Source of the DNA: an uncultured Neomegalonema sp.
Lineage (GTDB): Bacteria > Pseudomonadota > Alphaproteobacteria > Rhodobacterales > Rhodobacteraceae
Reading direction: 5' to 3'
NCBI GenBank assembly: GCA_937928005.1
Contig: CALFVD010000013.1
Coordinates: 45,665 to 109,664, forward strand
Length of the DNA stretch: 64,000 bases
Shown: positions 62,165 to 64,000 of the stretch, piece by piece
Position numbering within the stretch: the stretch's first letter is position 1
Layout of the letters: every line of letters starts with the position of its first letter
Notes under the pieces: generated by a model
What the model was told of the DNA's origin: nothing
The model's database searches: none
The model's input: only the letters and a program-made list of their open reading frames with translations
Program-made: the position numbers and the translations under genes

Positions 62165-64000
62165 GTGGCCGGGGATACTGAAGAACGGGCGAAGAGTCGC
62201 AATATCTCGCTGCTACGACGGTTATTGCCGTTTTTTCGGCCCTATAAGCTACAGGTCGTGGCGGCGGCCATCGCGCTGTTGGCCGCTGCTGGGTTCATGC
62301 TGATGATGCCTATCGCCCTGCGCCGGGTGATCGATCTGGGCTTTGACCCGGACAAAGCCGAGTATATCGACAAGTATTTCGTCGCCTTAATCGGGGTGGC
62401 CGGGGCGCTGGCCATCGCCACGGCGCTACGTTTTTACTTCGTGTCGCGACTAGGCGAGCGGGTGGTGACGGATTTGCGCCGAGCCGTCTATAACCATGCC
62501 ATCGGCATGTCACCGCGTTTTTTCGAGGATATCCGCACAGGCGAGACGCTGTCGCGTATCACGACCGACACCACGCTGATCCAAAGCCTTGTATCATCCT
62601 CCGTCTCCATCGCGCTGCGCAACATGCTGCTGCTGGTTGGCGGCATTATCATGCTGTTTTTTACCAGCGCCAAGCTGACGGGTCTCGTTCTGCTGACCGT
62701 GCCGCTGGTGATCGTGCCCATCGTCATCGCGGGGCGCAAGGTGCGGGGGTATTCGCGCGAGGCGCAGGATCGGTTGGCCGAAAGCTCGGCTATCGCGGGG
62801 GAAACGTTGCTGAACATCCGCGATGTGCAAAGCTATGTGCAAGAAGACACGGTACGTGGGCAATTCGGCGTCGCGACCGAAGGATCATATGAGGCGGCGC
62901 GCAAGCGGATTGTGGCGCGCTCGGCCCTGACGGCGGTGGTGATCTTTCTGATTTTCACCGGCATCGTCAGCGTGATGTGGATTGGCGCGCGGGACGTGAT
63001 CTCCGGCGCGATGACGGCGGGCGAATTGGGGCAGTTTATCCTCTATGCCGTGCTGCTGGCCGGGGCGGTGGGCGCATTGACCGAGATTTGGACGCAGGCG
63101 CAACAGGCGGCAGGGGCGACCGAACGACTGGTCGAAATCCTCGATGCGGAGGCGGATATCGCCGCGCCCGCAAATCCCGTTGCCCTGCCCGATACGGTAA
63201 AGGGCGATATCGCCTTTGAGAATGTGTCGTTCAGCTTTCCTAGCCGCCCCGATGAGCAGGCGTTGGCTGACCTATCAATCCATGTGGCGCCCGGTGAGAC
63301 GGTGGCCGTTGTTGGGCCATCGGGAGCGGGGAAAACGACCCTGTTCCATTTGCTGCAACGCTTTTATGACCCCGCCGAAGGGCGCATTACAATGGATGGT
63401 GTGGCGCTGTCCGAGGCCGATCCGCAGGCTGTACGCGCGCGTATTGCTGTGGTGCCGCAGGAACCGGCGATCTTTGCTGCAAGCGTGCTGGATAATATCC
63501 GGTTTAGCCGACCCGATGCCAGCGCCGAAGACGTGCGCGAGGCGGCAATGGCGGCGGCGGCGCATGACTTTGTTATGGCTCTGCCCAACGGTTACGATAC
63601 CTATGTCGGCGAGCGGGGCGTGATGCTGTCGGGGGGACAGAAACAACGCATCGCTATCGCACGCGCCATTCTGCGCGATGCGCCTGTGCTACTGTTGGAC
63701 GAGGCGACATCGGCGCTGGATGCCGAAAGCGAGCGGGCGGTGCAGGATGCGTTTGAGATTCTGTCGAAAGGCCGCACCACCTTGGTCATTGCCCACCGCC
63801 TCGCCACCGTGAAAAGCGCCGACCGGATCGTCGTGATGGAAGCGGGCCGCGTGGTTGCCACCGGCACCCATGATGAATTGGTCGATCAAGGCGGCCTCTA
63901 TGCCCGCCTCGCCCGCCTACAATTCACCGACCTGCGCGCGGTCGAGCCTAGCGAAGAGATCGAGGCGGTCGCGGTAGAACCGGGGGTAGTTTCGGCGTAA
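62165..64000 (+). CDS. ABC exporter (fused TM and ATP-binding domains)
   Basis: A 611-aa half-transporter that starts at GTG 62165 and ends on the last base of the window. About six TM helices (residues ~20-310) are followed by an ATPase: Walker A GPSGAGKTT, Q-loop in VVPQEPAIFAASV, signature LSGGQKQR, Walker B VLLLDEATSALD and the H-loop IAHRLATV. It works as a homodimer, resembling MsbA-type lipid or drug exporters. The substrate is unknown. Confidence 0.93.
   Translation: MAGDTEERAKSRNISLLRRLLPFFRPYKLQVVAAAIALLAAAGFMLMMPIALRRVIDLGFDPDKAEYIDKYFVALIGVAGALAIATALRFYFVSRLGERVVTDLRRAVYNHAIGMSPRFFEDIRTGETLSRITTDTTLIQSLVSSSVSIALRNMLLLVGGIIMLFFTSAKLTGLVLLTVPLVIVPIVIAGRKVRGYSREAQDRLAESSAIAGETLLNIRDVQSYVQEDTVRGQFGVATEGSYEAARKRIVARSALTAVVIFLIFTGIVSVMWIGARDVISGAMTAGELGQFILYAVLLAGAVGALTEIWTQAQQAAGATERLVEILDAEADIAAPANPVALPDTVKGDIAFENVSFSFPSRPDEQALADLSIHVAPGETVAVVGPSGAGKTTLFHLLQRFYDPAEGRITMDGVALSEADPQAVRARIAVVPQEPAIFAASVLDNIRFSRPDASAEDVREAAMAAAAHDFVMALPNGYDTYVGERGVMLSGGQKQRIAIARAILRDAPVLLLDEATSALDAESERAVQDAFEILSKGRTTLVIAHRLATVKSADRIVVMEAGRVVATGTHDELVDQGGLYARLARLQFTDLRAVEPSEEIEAVAVEPGVVSA

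Overview
This window comes from an alphaproteobacterial chromosome, most likely a marine-type Rhodobacterales relative. The evidence is gene order and gene content: dnaG-rpoD, a DUF3572-divK-pleD block, argS-SPOR-nagZ-scpA-scpB, and yceD-rpmF-plsX-fabH-ihfA-merR are classic alphaproteobacterial strings. There is also a lanthanide-type methanol dehydrogenase locus, TAXI-TRAP transport and periplasmic glucan genes. No rRNA operon, CRISPR array or intact prophage is visible.

Layout. 1-4.8 kb: rpoD (runs off the left edge), dnaG, a HAD phosphatase and DUF3572, all on the minus strand. 4.9-6.7 kb: divK and pleD (cell-cycle and cyclic-di-GMP signalling). 6.7-9.0 kb: a minus-strand operon of EF-hand protein, ECF-type sigma factor, probable anti-sigma factor and CpxP/Spy-like protein. 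9.2-13.5 kb: DUF983, EVE-domain protein, two glycosyltransferases, DUF1761, a cyclic-nucleotide-binding membrane protein and a small exported protein. 13.5-18.4 kb: a c-type cytochrome next to a sorbosone/glucose-dehydrogenase-like quinoprotein, an SDR, a TPR protein, a degenerate receiver and an MDR oxidoreductase. 18.5-24.1 kb: opgH, a YeeE transporter, a TTC38-like TPR protein and an OpgC-like acyltransferase. 24.2-29.1 kb: XoxF methanol oxidation locus (SoxYZ-like carrier, CxxxCW rhodanese-like protein, xoxJ, xoxG, xoxF). 29.5-33.4 kb: tRNA-Arg, lysC and ptsP.

33.7-44.4 kb is the most unusual region. A run of nine minus-strand genes encodes two Roadblock/LC7-like proteins, an FHA protein, a PP2C phosphatase, a GTPase-like protein with a broken P-loop, a protein of unknown family, a eukaryotic-type Ser/Thr kinase, a dynamin-like GTPase, and a second GTPase that appears to carry its own C-terminal Roadblock-like domain. 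A DUF3806-like protein is transcribed divergently. The set looks like a phospho-controlled, membrane-acting GTPase system: kinase and phosphatase write and erase, FHA reads, Roadblock proteins regulate the GTPases. No type VI secretion or tellurite-resistance genes are nearby. The region is bordered by transposase debris and a short shared repeat, so it may have been acquired horizontally.

44.7-64 kb returns to conserved genes: a cytochrome P460-like protein, argS, SPOR protein, nagZ, scpAB, a long dCTP deaminase, tRNA-Pro, a MerR regulator, ihfA, fabH, plsX, rpmF, DUF177, bamE and an AhpD-like protein. These are followed by a decayed IS5-type insertion whose end now supplies the C-terminus of a TRAP permease, then a TAXI binding protein, a cold-shock protein and an ABC exporter that ends exactly at the right edge. 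Three copies of an 88-bp-class palindromic repeat sit in intergenic gaps at 13.0, 29.4 and 57.4 kb.
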